A model generated the notes under the pieces. That model saw only the letters and a program-made list of their open reading frames with translations. It was not told the origin of the DNA and ran no database searches. The translations under genes and the position numbers were made by a program. This document shows, piece after piece, positions 54,097-62,070 of a stretch of DNA of 64,000 nucleotides; the first letter of the stretch is position 1; every line of letters begins with the position of its first letter. This DNA is from Lucifugimonas sp038150225. GTDB lineage: Bacteria; Chloroflexota; Dehalococcoidia; Lucifugimonadales; Lucifugimonadaceae. The stretch covers positions 69,467 through 133,466 of the forward strand of contig JAYQWG010000001.1 of the NCBI GenBank assembly GCA_038150225.1. Direction: 5' to 3'.

Positions 54097-55440
54097 CTAC
54101 AACCGCACTCGCCAGGCTATTAGGGCTGAGAGGATGCGGACAGACGCCATTCCCAGGAAAACCCACTCCCAGGGAGCTCCTGCTGCGTCGAGGAAGATGG
54201 CAAAAATGATCGCCTGGGCACCTGCGTAAACGTAGCCATGCCCGTCCAAAACACCTGAGGCGGTGCCCGCGTATTTCTTGCCTGCCAGATCGACGACCAA
54301 CGTCGCAGTCATAGACATACTCATGGCGAAGGCACCGACGAACAGGAGGGCGGCTCCAGCGTAAATATTGGTTGCAGGAACCAGTGCTAACCCAATTAAT
54401 GCTCCCGCCGAGATCAACGCTGACGCAGCGACCATCGGGCTTCTTCGTCCTCCCAGAAGCACGTCTGATATCCAGCCGGAAACCAGCGGGGCTGTGAGGT
54501 ATCCGACCGGGATTGCGACTGTGACCAGAGCTGTCGATTCGATCGAAAGCCGAGCTTCTTCGAAGTAGTAAAGCGGTGCCCAGGTAGTGAGTCCGTAGCG
54601 AACGACGTTCTCGAGTCCCTTGATGTGCGATGTGGCGACGAATCGCCAGTCGGACATTAGCGATTTGTAGGGAGTGAGGAAGGATTCGGAGGTGGTGGAC
54701 CTTGACCCTTCGACCCGTTCGGCATGCTCAGGATGAGGGTTGCGTGTCTCCTTCGACGAGCTCAGGATGACATTTGAATTTTGGTCCGCAGCGTTAGTCA
54801 GCAAATTCGATTCAGGAAGTTCTGGAAATCCCTTGTCAGATGGACGGTCTCGAACTCGCCAGAAGAGAATTAGCGCTGCCGGAATCATCAGCAAAGGTGG
54901 ATACCTGAACGCTGCTCGCCATCCAAACTCACCTGCGGTCCAGCCGGTCACGAGCCACATGACAAGCATGGCAGTTCCGGCTGAAACGCCAACCAAACCC
55001 ATCACTCGTCCGCGGTGTTTACGTTCCCACCACTGGGCGAGCATCCCAATACCAGGCGACCACGCGGTCGCGTTTACGAATCCGTTTAATGCCCAGGGAA
55101 CTGCGATCGTCGCAAGAGAGTTTCCAAAGCTTGTTGCCCAGTTGAGGGCGACTGATCCTACGGCCCCGACCAGCAGCAAAATGCGGTATCCATAAACCTC
55201 GGCAAGACGGCCGTGGGTCATGTCGCCAATGGCGAATCCCCATAACAGGCAAGCGTTGATAATTCCTATTTCAACGTGACTGAACGCGAGGTCTTCACGA
55301 ATCAGTGGACCGGTGGGCCAGTGGTTGAACCGACCCATGTAAACGAACAAGTAGAAGAACGCGTAAGTGAACAGAACGCGCTGCTGCCACGAACGAAAGT
55401 AGTTCGACTCTGTTGTTCGGTGACCCTCTGAATCTTGCAC
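54097..55440 (-). CDS. MFS transporter with a repeat-derived insertion in its central loop
   Basis: A 447-residue, 12-helix MFS protein of the anion:cation (organic acid) type: AEVYGYRILLLVGAVGS, RGRVMGLVGVSAGTAMLVMW, LLMIPAALILFWRVRD. Between helices 6 and 7 lies an extra stretch, about residues 222-250, that reads VILSSSKETRNPHPEHAERV. That peptide is the translation of two palindromic intergenic repeats (54700-54775), kept in frame. The loop is cytoplasmic and tolerant, so the protein may still work. The substrate is probably a sugar acid or other carboxylate, from its neighbours. Confidence 0.87.
   Translation of the reverse strand: MQDSEGHRTTESNYFRSWQQRVLFTYAFFYLFVYMGRFNHWPTGPLIREDLAFSHVEIGIINACLLWGFAIGDMTHGRLAEVYGYRILLLVGAVGSVALNWATSFGNSLATIAVPWALNGFVNATAWSPGIGMLAQWWERKHRGRVMGLVGVSAGTAMLVMWLVTGWTAGEFGWRAAFRYPPLLMIPAALILFWRVRDRPSDKGFPELPESNLLTNAADQNSNVILSSSKETRNPHPEHAERVEGSRSTTSESFLTPYKSLMSDWRFVATSHIKGLENVVRYGLTTWAPLYYFEEARLSIESTALVTVAIPVGYLTAPLVSGWISDVLLGGRRSPMVAASALISAGALIGLALVPATNIYAGAALLFVGAFAMSMSMTATLVVDLAGKKYAGTASGVLDGHGYVYAGAQAIIFAIFLDAAGAPWEWVFLGMASVRILSALIAWRVRL
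54700..54775. repeat. Palindromic repeat pair inside an MFS coding region
   Basis: Two related units, one at 54706-54739 (TTCGACCCGTTCGGCATGCT in its middle) and one at 54750-54772 (TTCGACGAGCTCAGGATGAC). The second matches the unit at 58303-58325 with one change. The same kind of unit is known in many Chloroflexota and other genomes as a source of SLSKD-like peptides in predicted proteins. Here the pair is in frame and without a stop on the coding strand. Confidence 0.85.
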
Positions 55441-55595
55441 GCCCGAAATATACGTGCCTCCCGATTAGCTGAGTGTTGATTTCGTTGAGGTGTTTCAGTC
55501 GTTAGCGGTTCAGCGTACTATTCGGGCGCACCGCCAATGGCGGGAAAGAATGAAAGCTGTGCGCCTGAAGTGCGCATCCACGGAGCGAGTACCAA

Positions 55596-56480
55596 ATGAT
55601 CGTCGACGTTCATACCCATTTGCCGAGTCATAGAGACACAGTTCCTCCTGACGAAATGCAAACCGAAACCGCGATGCGGTCGGGAGAAGTCGTTCAGCTA
55701 ACTAATTCAATTGACGACTATTTGCGAGACATGGGACCGGTCGACAAGGCGTTCATTTTTGGAATTGCCCCGCGACCGTGGCGTCCGAACGAACGAGTAC
55801 TGCGCACCGAGGGTTGGGAAGACGGTCTAAATCACAACGACGTTGCCGCTGAAACTGCGAGTCATGCCCCCAACAAGATTGTTCCGTTCATGTCGTTGCA
55901 CCCGTTAGACCCAAACTGGCGAGAAGAATACGACCGCTGTGTCGGTGATCTGGGTTGTAAAGGGATCAAGCTAGGTCCGAACTACCAGGATTTTGATCCG
56001 ACCAGCAAAGAAGCGTTCGAACTCTTTGCTCGACTTGAGAACGACGGGATCCCGATTATTTTTCACCAGGGAACCTCACCAATGACCGAGGCTCCGCTGA
56101 CATACGCCCACCCTTTGACATCAGACAAGATTGCAATGGCATTCCCGAACCTGACCATGGTTCTTGCTCACCTGGGGCACCCATGGCAGAACGATTGCTT
56201 GTCGGTAGTTCGTAAGCACCCCAACGTTTGGGCAGACGTTTCAGCGCAGTTCTACCGTCCCTATTCCTTCTGGCAGGGCATGCGCCTGTTCTACGAATGG
56301 GGTGTAACGCAGAAGATTTTGTTTGCATCTGACTGGCCAGTGACCCGTCCACAAGACAACATTGACCATCTACGCGGACTCACGAAATTCGCGAAGGATC
56401 ACCACTTGCCGGAGATCCCGGAGTCGGAAATCGAAGGGATCATCAACCGTGACGCGGTCGAGATCCTGAAGGTCGACTAA
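55596..56480 (+). CDS. Amidohydrolase family protein (metal-dependent, TIM-barrel)
   Basis: A 294-residue amidohydrolase_2-type enzyme: HxH in VDVHTHLPSH (His6, His8), GIKLGPNYQDFD, FHQGTSPMTEAPL with the third His, LAHLGHPWQNDCL and the terminal Asp in FASDWPVTRPQ. It hydrolyses or decarboxylates a small carboxylate by family inference; a zinc or manganese ion is expected. ATG 55596 gives the metal motif at the correct distance. It precedes a small membrane protein and an MFS transporter in one run. Confidence 0.86.
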   Translation: MIVDVHTHLPSHRDTVPPDEMQTETAMRSGEVVQLTNSIDDYLRDMGPVDKAFIFGIAPRPWRPNERVLRTEGWEDGLNHNDVAAETASHAPNKIVPFMSLHPLDPNWREEYDRCVGDLGCKGIKLGPNYQDFDPTSKEAFELFARLENDGIPIIFHQGTSPMTEAPLTYAHPLTSDKIAMAFPNLTMVLAHLGHPWQNDCLSVVRKHPNVWADVSAQFYRPYSFWQGMRLFYEWGVTQKILFASDWPVTRPQDNIDHLRGLTKFAKDHHLPEIPESEIEGIINRDAVEILKVD

Positions 56481-56494
56481 GTAGCGAAGATCTA

Positions 56495-56641
56495 ATGCCT
56501 TACCTGATCGTAGTCCTGGCAGTGCTGGTCACCGGATGGGTTATTTACCTGATGGGGCGCCGTTCGGGGTATCAGGCAGGTCGGCTTGACGAGCGCAAAG
56601 AGTGGTCGACTCGCATAAGGCAGATCGATAAGGAGAAATAG
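56495..56641 (+). CDS. Small single-helix membrane protein (48 aa)
   Basis: ATG 56495 opens a 48-codon frame: PYLIVVLAVLVTGWVIYLM is a membrane helix, followed by a charged cytoplasmic tail (GRRSGYQAGRLDERKEW and a KEK end). It is 14 bp after the amidohydrolase stop and 12 bp before the MFS start, so it fits inside the run, and a second small one-helix protein follows that MFS gene. No family is known to me. Confidence 0.5.
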   Translation: MPYLIVVLAVLVTGWVIYLMGRRSGYQAGRLDERKEWSTRIRQIDKEK

Positions 56642-56653
56642 AGGGCTGGGATC

Positions 56654-57961
56654 GTGAACGAATCGAAGCGTGGCGGGATTTTTTACGGCTGGTACGTCGT
56701 TGCCGCGCTTTTCTTCGCGTCTTTCCTGGCAATTGGCTCTCGCCAGGGCTTTGGTGTATTCGTAAAAACCTGGGAAGAGGAGTGGGGCGTAACAACAGCC
56801 GCCATTTCCGTTGCTGCTGCGGTTGGCTGGCTGGCAAACGGTTTTTCTCAACCGCTGGTTGGATTTCTCACCGACAAGTACGGCGGTAGGCCGGTTCTGG
56901 TGATCTCGTTGGCAGTTATGGCTATGGGAACCATTGCCGTCGCTGCCGTATCGAACGTGTTTGGACTGATCGTTCTCTATGGATTCGTAATTTCGTTCGC
57001 TTCTGGCGGTATTTCACCCTCTACAACAGGTGTCGTAATCGCACAGTGGTTCGACAGTAGACGCGGAACTGCAATGTCGGTGTTGATCGCAGGAGGTTCC
57101 GTCGGTGGGCTCGTTGTAGTTCCCTTTCTGAGCTTTGTGCTGGTCGAATTCAGCTGGCAAACGGCGTGGATCATCGTTGGAGTTCTTGCACTCGGACTCG
57201 GTATACCATTGTTGCTGCTAGTGGTACGAAGCCGACCACAGGACTTGGGTTTGAACATTGATGGAGATGCTAGTCCGGTCGAAGGTTCTGATGATCATCA
57301 AATCACGGTTCAACCTGTGGGCCAGAAATTTGTCGAACGCTGGCAAGAAGCGCTTGAGTCGAAACCGATCTGGCAGCTTTCGTTCGCCTACTTCGTTTGC
57401 GGAATTACGACCGCTTCAATCTCCGTCCACTACGTTCGATGGGCCGTAAGTGAAGACATTTCTACTGGGACTGCCGCACTTGCGTTTGGGGTGTTGAGTG
57501 GAATAAACGCCGGTGGAGTTCTGGTTGTTGGTTGGCTATCTGACAAATTCCAGCGCAAGAAGTTGCTTGGCGCGGTTTACCTGGTTCGAGGTCTGGCATT
57601 CCTGTCGCTGATTTTCCTTCCAGGAGCTTCCGCACTCTGGGCGTTCGCTGTTATCGGCGGAATGTCGTGGTTGGCTACTGTCCCGCTGACTGCTTCGTTG
57701 ACTGCAGACGTTTACGGTGTGCGTAATCTCGGAACTCTGTTCGGTTTGGCGAATATGTCTCACCAAATTGGCGGTGCAGCAGCAGTAATGTTGTTCGGTT
57801 GGGCGTTCACTCAACTCGGTTCGTATGACCTGGCGTTCGGCGTTGGAGCAGCGACTTTGCTGGCTGCGGGGCTTGTTTCATTGTCGATCCGAGAAAAGCA
57901 GTTGTCGGTGAGATACGCAACAGTGGTGCCAGAAGGTGCGGCTACTGAATCGAAGGACTAG
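56654..57961 (+). CDS. Major facilitator superfamily transporter (OFA/oxalate-formate type)
   Basis: A 435-residue MFS permease. It starts with YGWYVVAALFFASFLAIGSR and GFGVFVKTWEEEWG, typical of the monocarboxylate/OFA group. Motif A is GFLTDKYGGRPVLV, and the second half has GWLSDKFQRKKLLG. Members carry small carboxylates. GTG start; a 65-residue membrane protein follows within 6 bp. The upstream amidohydrolase may act on the imported compound. Confidence 0.86.
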   Translation: MNESKRGGIFYGWYVVAALFFASFLAIGSRQGFGVFVKTWEEEWGVTTAAISVAAAVGWLANGFSQPLVGFLTDKYGGRPVLVISLAVMAMGTIAVAAVSNVFGLIVLYGFVISFASGGISPSTTGVVIAQWFDSRRGTAMSVLIAGGSVGGLVVVPFLSFVLVEFSWQTAWIIVGVLALGLGIPLLLLVVRSRPQDLGLNIDGDASPVEGSDDHQITVQPVGQKFVERWQEALESKPIWQLSFAYFVCGITTASISVHYVRWAVSEDISTGTAALAFGVLSGINAGGVLVVGWLSDKFQRKKLLGAVYLVRGLAFLSLIFLPGASALWAFAVIGGMSWLATVPLTASLTADVYGVRNLGTLFGLANMSHQIGGAAAVMLFGWAFTQLGSYDLAFGVGAATLLAAGLVSLSIREKQLSVRYATVVPEGAATESKD

Positions 57962-57967
57962 GTTGTA

Positions 57968-58165
57968 GTGCCGAACCCATTCGATGTACTACTTCACCAC
58001 TCGGAACCCATCGATCCGACTTTATGGGAGTGGATCGAGGACAAAATTCACGATGTGCTCGGAATCGACTCAGCTGTTGCCGTGCTGGTGCTTGGAGTGC
58101 TGCTAATCACTTTCCCCATAGCCGTGTTGATCTTGGCTCTGCGAAAGCAACGTCGACCGGAGTAG
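57968..58165 (+). CDS. Small membrane protein (65 aa), possible MFS partner
   Basis: A 65-residue protein with an amphipathic acidic N-terminal half (LWEWIEDKIHDVLGI) and one helix (AVAVLVLGVLLITFPIAVLI) ending in a basic ALRKQRRPE tail. GTG start 6 bp after the MFS stop, so it is probably co-translated. Its pattern (one helix, positive tail) resembles the 48-residue protein upstream of the same MFS gene. I recognise no family. Confidence 0.55.
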   Translation: MPNPFDVLLHHSEPIDPTLWEWIEDKIHDVLGIDSAVAVLVLGVLLITFPIAVLILALRKQRRPE

Positions 58166-58433
58166 CCACTCCACCAACCGAAGGTTCCTCCACAACGGTC
58201 GGGACGCGTGAAAGTTCAGTTACTCCGTTGTTGTCATTCCGACCGTAGCGGAGGAATCACGATGAACGATGCCAAGCGAATATGTTGCCCAGAACCGGTG
58301 ATCCTTCGACAAGCTCAGGATGACAAAGTGACGGACCTCTCCCCGCGGAACGGGGAGAGTTAGAGATGGGGATGAATGTGCCGCCGCGACCAAGCCTCGA
58401 TTTATCGGGACGCCCGGAGCTAACGATTCGCCA
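58166..58433. repeat. Non-coding spacer made of dispersed palindromic repeats
   Basis: Units seen: a 26 bp piece at 58233-58258 that recurs at 60647-60672 with one change; the TTCGACAAGCTCAGGATGAC unit at 58303-58325; a CTCCCCGCGGAACGGGGAG palindrome near 58339-58357 followed by AGTTAGAGATGGGG; and CGATTTATCGGG near 58392. No gene is supported on either strand; the reverse-strand frame across it translates the repeats. Confidence 0.8.
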
Positions 58434-59369
58434 CTAAGCCTTCCAGCTGAGTAGGTCGCCCATTCGGTCGAGGATTGTGTCAAGCTCTTCATAGTCGAGT
58501 TTGTCGAGCTGCTTGTTTGCAGGATTTCGAGTTGCCGGGGTCTTGATGATTCCTCGTCGCCAGTAAGCAGCCTTGTAAGCGTTCACGCTAAACATGAACT
58601 CGAAGTTCAGTGACGGAATCATTCGTTCCCAGATTGTTCGAGCTTCGTCAGTGACGACCTGTAGTCCGTCACCGTCGACACCGCCGGCTTCGAGGGCGTC
58701 CCATAGCTTCACATGTGCGTCCGTGATGTGACCTGCTGGCATTGTGCCGCATGCTCCCCGACGATACTCGTCGACGAGATAGCGTCCGCCCATTCCTCCC
58801 ATCAAGCCTTTGACCGCACCACCAGCTTTTTCCTGCAACTCGGTCATTATTTGACCCGGTAGGTAGCTCTCTTCTTTTACGTAGTCGACGTGTTCAACCT
58901 CGTTGAGGAGCTTCACCATCATTGGTGTGGGAACGACGGGACCGGCAGGAGGTTTGTTGTTCTGAATCCAGACCGGCAGTTGTCCTGCACAAGCAATTGC
59001 CACGAAGTGATCCCAAATGATCGAGCCTGCCGCTCCATTTGGCGGCATGGCGATTACTGAATCAACCCCGAGATCAGCAGCAACTTTAGTGAGTTCTACT
59101 GATACTGCTGTAGAGGCTCCGCTCACTCCACCCACAACAGGAACGGCTCCGTTCACAACTTCCATTCCGACCTTGAGTACTTCGCGTCGCTCGGACTCAG
59201 TTAGGAACGGACCTTCAGAAGCGTTAACTGGAAGCACGATTCCGTGAGCGCCGGTTTCAAGACTGAACTCGATACATTTCCGTAGGGAATCCCAGTCGAC
59301 CGAAAGGTCTTCGTTGAACGGGGTAACTGGAATGGCGTAGACGCCTCGGAATTGTGAGTTTGAGGTCAT
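58434..59369 (-). CDS. Dihydrodipicolinate synthase/N-acetylneuraminate lyase-family protein
   Basis: A 311-residue class I aldolase. ATG 59369 begins MTSNSQFRGVYAIPVTPFNE, the usual start; a longer frame to 59636 runs through the neighbour. The Schiff-base lysine is Lys165 in DYVKEESY, on strand 6 of the barrel. Two DapA positions are changed: the YNxP tyrosine is Gln136 in WIQNNKPPAG and the TT pair is AS (51 region NASEG). So it is a paralogue acting on another 2-oxo acid, perhaps a keto-deoxy sugar acid, in keeping with the dehydratase-like gene nearby. Confidence 0.85.
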   Translation of the reverse strand: MTSNSQFRGVYAIPVTPFNEDLSVDWDSLRKCIEFSLETGAHGIVLPVNASEGPFLTESERREVLKVGMEVVNGAVPVVGGVSGASTAVSVELTKVAADLGVDSVIAMPPNGAAGSIIWDHFVAIACAGQLPVWIQNNKPPAGPVVPTPMMVKLLNEVEHVDYVKEESYLPGQIMTELQEKAGGAVKGLMGGMGGRYLVDEYRRGACGTMPAGHITDAHVKLWDALEAGGVDGDGLQVVTDEARTIWERMIPSLNFEFMFSVNAYKAAYWRRGIIKTPATRNPANKQLDKLDYEELDTILDRMGDLLSWKA

Positions 59370-59481
59370 GGTTTTTCTGGAGAGTTGCTTGTTATGAAAA
59401 TCGCCGACGAGGATACACCTCACGAAGTGAGATAAGATGCGCCCGATCAACGACATTCCCAAGAATTTCTGAGGACACGAA

Positions 59482-60528
59482 ATGGCTAATTCGATGCGAG
59501 CAGCTCTTGATGACGGCACCGGCAAATACATCACCCAGGATGTGCCAATGCCGGACATGTTCGATGGAGCGGCGATGATTCGTGTTCGACAAACGGGTAT
59601 TTGTGGCTCGGATTTGCACATGACCACGAGTCGCACCGAAGCACAAGAACTTCCGTCAGGTCACGAAGTTGCCGGTGAAATTCTCGAGTTACCTGAGGGT
59701 GGTGCAAACGGTCTTGAAGTTGGCGACCGTGTTGCCGTGGAGATGATCGGCGGTGGTCGGGCCTGCTTACAGTGTCACTTCTGCCGTTACGGGCAGTGGA
59801 AACACTGCATGAATCTTGCTCCTGATACCGGTGGCGGGTTCGCTCAGTACATGACTCGCCGTCCAGCAGGTCTGTTCAAGATCCCTGATCACATGGATTG
59901 GACTGATGCCGCTCTCGTGGAGCCTATGGCAGTAAGTGTTCACGGGTTCAGGTATGGCGGCATGAAGCCCGACGATGTCGTCGGAGTAGTTGGATCGGCA
60001 ACGATTGGCCTTTCATCTATCGCTTCAGCGAAAGCAATGGGTGCGCGAACAGTGATCGCTTCGGCACGGCACGAACAACAAGCTGCGGCGGCTAAGAAGA
60101 TGGGGGCCGACATTGTTGTGGGTTCTGAACCTGGAGAATTCGAACAGGTGTGTCTCGATGCTTCAAACGGTATAGGAGCCGATTTCGTCGTTGAGTCAGT
60201 TGGTGGTCATCAGTCGGCTTCGTTCCAGCAGGCAATTCGAGCTACCCGTAATCAGGGGACGATGCTCTACTTGGGTGGCGTAAAAATCCCAATGGAGTTC
60301 GATCTATTCGAGCCATTGCTTCGAGAAATTCGAATGCAGTCGGTGATTTGCTACGGCGTGATCGACGGTCGCCACGACTACGAGGTAGCGATTGATTTGC
60401 TGGCTTCAGGTGAAATTCCTTACCGAGAAATCGTGACGCATAAGGTTGGGCTCGAGAACATCCAGGATGGTTTTGATGCCGCCTGGGACAAGTCGAGCGG
60501 ATCAATCAAGGTGCACGTAGAGATTTAG
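59482..60528 (+). CDS. Zinc-dependent medium-chain alcohol/polyol dehydrogenase
   Basis: A 348-residue MDR enzyme with catalytic zinc ligands Cys41 and His61-Glu62 (GICGSDLHM, GHEVAGE) and structural-zinc cysteines at 95, 98, 101 and 109 (CLQCHFCRYGQWKHC). The Rossmann region is VGVVGSATIGLSSIASAKAM. The type fits sorbitol/threonine/L-idonate dehydrogenase-like enzymes. It is divergent from the DHDPS-family gene with a 112 bp shared promoter region (59370-59481). ATG start. Confidence 0.9.
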   Translation: MANSMRAALDDGTGKYITQDVPMPDMFDGAAMIRVRQTGICGSDLHMTTSRTEAQELPSGHEVAGEILELPEGGANGLEVGDRVAVEMIGGGRACLQCHFCRYGQWKHCMNLAPDTGGGFAQYMTRRPAGLFKIPDHMDWTDAALVEPMAVSVHGFRYGGMKPDDVVGVVGSATIGLSSIASAKAMGARTVIASARHEQQAAAAKKMGADIVVGSEPGEFEQVCLDASNGIGADFVVESVGGHQSASFQQAIRATRNQGTMLYLGGVKIPMEFDLFEPLLREIRMQSVICYGVIDGRHDYEVAIDLLASGEIPYREIVTHKVGLENIQDGFDAAWDKSSGSIKVHVEI

Positions 60529-61022
60529 TGTACGTTAGCTCTGGGTATGACGGAGTCACTTGGTCGCAGAGTCGCAGTCTCCCCCTCTAACTCCCCCGGT
60601 CCGGGGGAGGACTGTTGTTGCCATGGGTGAGAACGGTCGAAGTCTTGTCATTCCGACCGTAGGGGAGGAATCTCGGTTGGGGGCAGTAGGTTGACTTGCT
60701 GCCATCAGATCGCTGGCCCCTCGATACTTCGACAGAGCTCAGCACATGCTTTCGCTAGGGACGCGTCGTTGATGTGGCGTTGCCGTCATCCTGAACTTGA
60801 TTCAGGATCTCATTCGTCACTAGAACTTACGTGGTTGCCACTATTCATTGATCCCTCGAAGTTGCTCGGGATGACAACGGGGGCACCTTGGCGGGGTGGA
60901 TTCTCCCAAACACGCCAACCTGAATCACAACTTTCGCCCACCGAAATGCCAGCTAATTTTCAGATTTAGGTGCCATCCGCAACTCAAATGAGCCAAGTGG
61001 CTCATTGTTGTAACTGGTCTTG
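60529..61022. repeat. Non-coding spacer with several palindromic repeat units
   Basis: No gene is supported. Visible are CTCCCCCTCTAACTCCCCC (60579-60597) with GTCCGGGGGAGG, the 26 bp unit 60647-60672 shared with 58233-58258, an inverted repeat ATCCTGAA/TTCAGGAT at 60788-60808, and a CTCGAAGTTGCTCGGGATGA unit (60855-60874). All resemble units at 53, 54 and 58 kb and point to one repeat family concentrated in this part of the window. Confidence 0.8.
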
Positions 61023-61077
61023 ATGAGCCGTTTAGTTCGGTTGAATGAGGCTTCCGCGCTGCTACCAATGCGTGCAA
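61023..61077. repeat. 55 bp exact repeat, left flank of N gap
   Basis: This 55 bp sequence ends at the first N and is identical to 61178-61232, which begins right after the last N. An exact 55-mer on both sides of a default 100 N gap is what a de Bruijn-graph contig overlap left unmerged would look like. Confidence 0.9.
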
Positions 61078-61177
61078 NNNNNNNNNNNNNNNNNNNNNNN
61101 NNNNNNNNNNNNNNNNNNNNNNNNNNNNNNNNNNNNNNNNNNNNNNNNNNNNNNNNNNNNNNNNNNNNNNNNNNNNN
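61078..61177. other. Assembly gap of 100 N
   Basis: Exactly 100 N, a placeholder length used by scaffolders. No sequence can be read here, and both edges abut the same 55 bp sequence. Confidence 0.99.
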
Positions 61178-61232
61178 ATGAGCCGTTTAGTTCGGTTGAA
61201 TGAGGCTTCCGCGCTGCTACCAATGCGTGCAA
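61178..61232. repeat. 55 bp exact repeat, right flank of N gap
   Basis: Identical to 61023-61077. If the two contigs truly overlap, one copy and the N run are not in the genome. Confidence 0.9.
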
Positions 61233-61313
61233 TCAAGCAATCTGTTGGTGCAGCACACCTTCATTACACGTTGGTGCGACTAATACGCAACTCGGCGTAA
61301 GGCGGGCAGGAAA

Positions 61314-62006
61314 ATGAAAATCACATTCAGGCGACGACGGTACAGGACTCGACAGCCTGCTTCAGACAAGAAGCGCATCGCACGTGTATCTACTAAGGTG
61401 ATGATCGCCGCTCGCGCGGCAAGATTCATCGAAACTCTTGCTCAAACTGTCGACAAGAACCCTACGACCGCGATGGTTGCAGGAGCTCAAGATCGAGACA
61501 CGGCTGTAGAGCGTGCGGTTTTGATGCGACCTGATGTAGCGATTGTCGATATCGATCTTGGTTACGATCTCGGTGGAATCGATGTTGCTTTTGCACTCCG
61601 CAAAATCAACCCGACTCTCGGCATCGTGATTGTTTCGCCTTACTCCGTCCCGGAGCGACTGGCGATGGTTCCAACCGGACTTGGACTTGAGTGGTCTTAC
61701 GTTCTTACAGCGACTGCTCGCCAGCCCGAAAAGCTCGCTAAAGCAATCCAGGGAGCAGCCTGGGGCGTTCCATACATTGGCTAGCGCATCGACCGATCGC
61801 TTCTCGGTGTTGTTGAGAATTCTGTGGATGCAATACTCTACCGAATCCTCGAAGGATCGACCAAAGAGCGACGAATTGCTGCGAAGCAGAACCGTGGCAA
61901 TATGTTCCGTTGGAATGGACAAGTGCAAACCTTCCGGGTCGAAGATTTGCCGGCAGATGACGACGAAGAAACTCCTTCGACTGAAACCGTTACTCAATTC
62001 CGATAA
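61314..62006 (+). pseudogene. Receiver-like response regulator split by in-frame TAG (61782-61784)
   Basis: The first 156 codons hold a basic leader (KITFRRRRYRTRQPASDKKR) and a receiver-type domain with VAIVDIDLG (phospho-acceptor-like Asp) and IVIVSPY (switch Ser). The N-terminal acidic pair and the lysine of a true receiver are missing, so it looks like a pseudo-receiver. It ends AWGVPYIG then TAG; the same frame goes on for 73 codons, RIDRSLLGVVENSVDAILYR and an acidic tail, to TAA at 62006. The PYIG-x-RIDRSLL join matches the GxYLDPxVxxxLL ending of receiver proteins. The short 61314-61784 gene is the conservative call. ATG 61314 has an AGGAAA site. Confidence 0.6.
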
Positions 62007-62070
62007 GAACTAGTACACGCTAGTGGGCGGATGGTGTAACCTTCGCCCAACTTAACGGGGATCCCGGCAC

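Noticed and set aside
58220..58492. Reverse 90-residue frame containing VILSLSKDHRFW
   Set aside because: It is a translation of the palindromic repeats and enters the DHDPS-family gene in a different frame.
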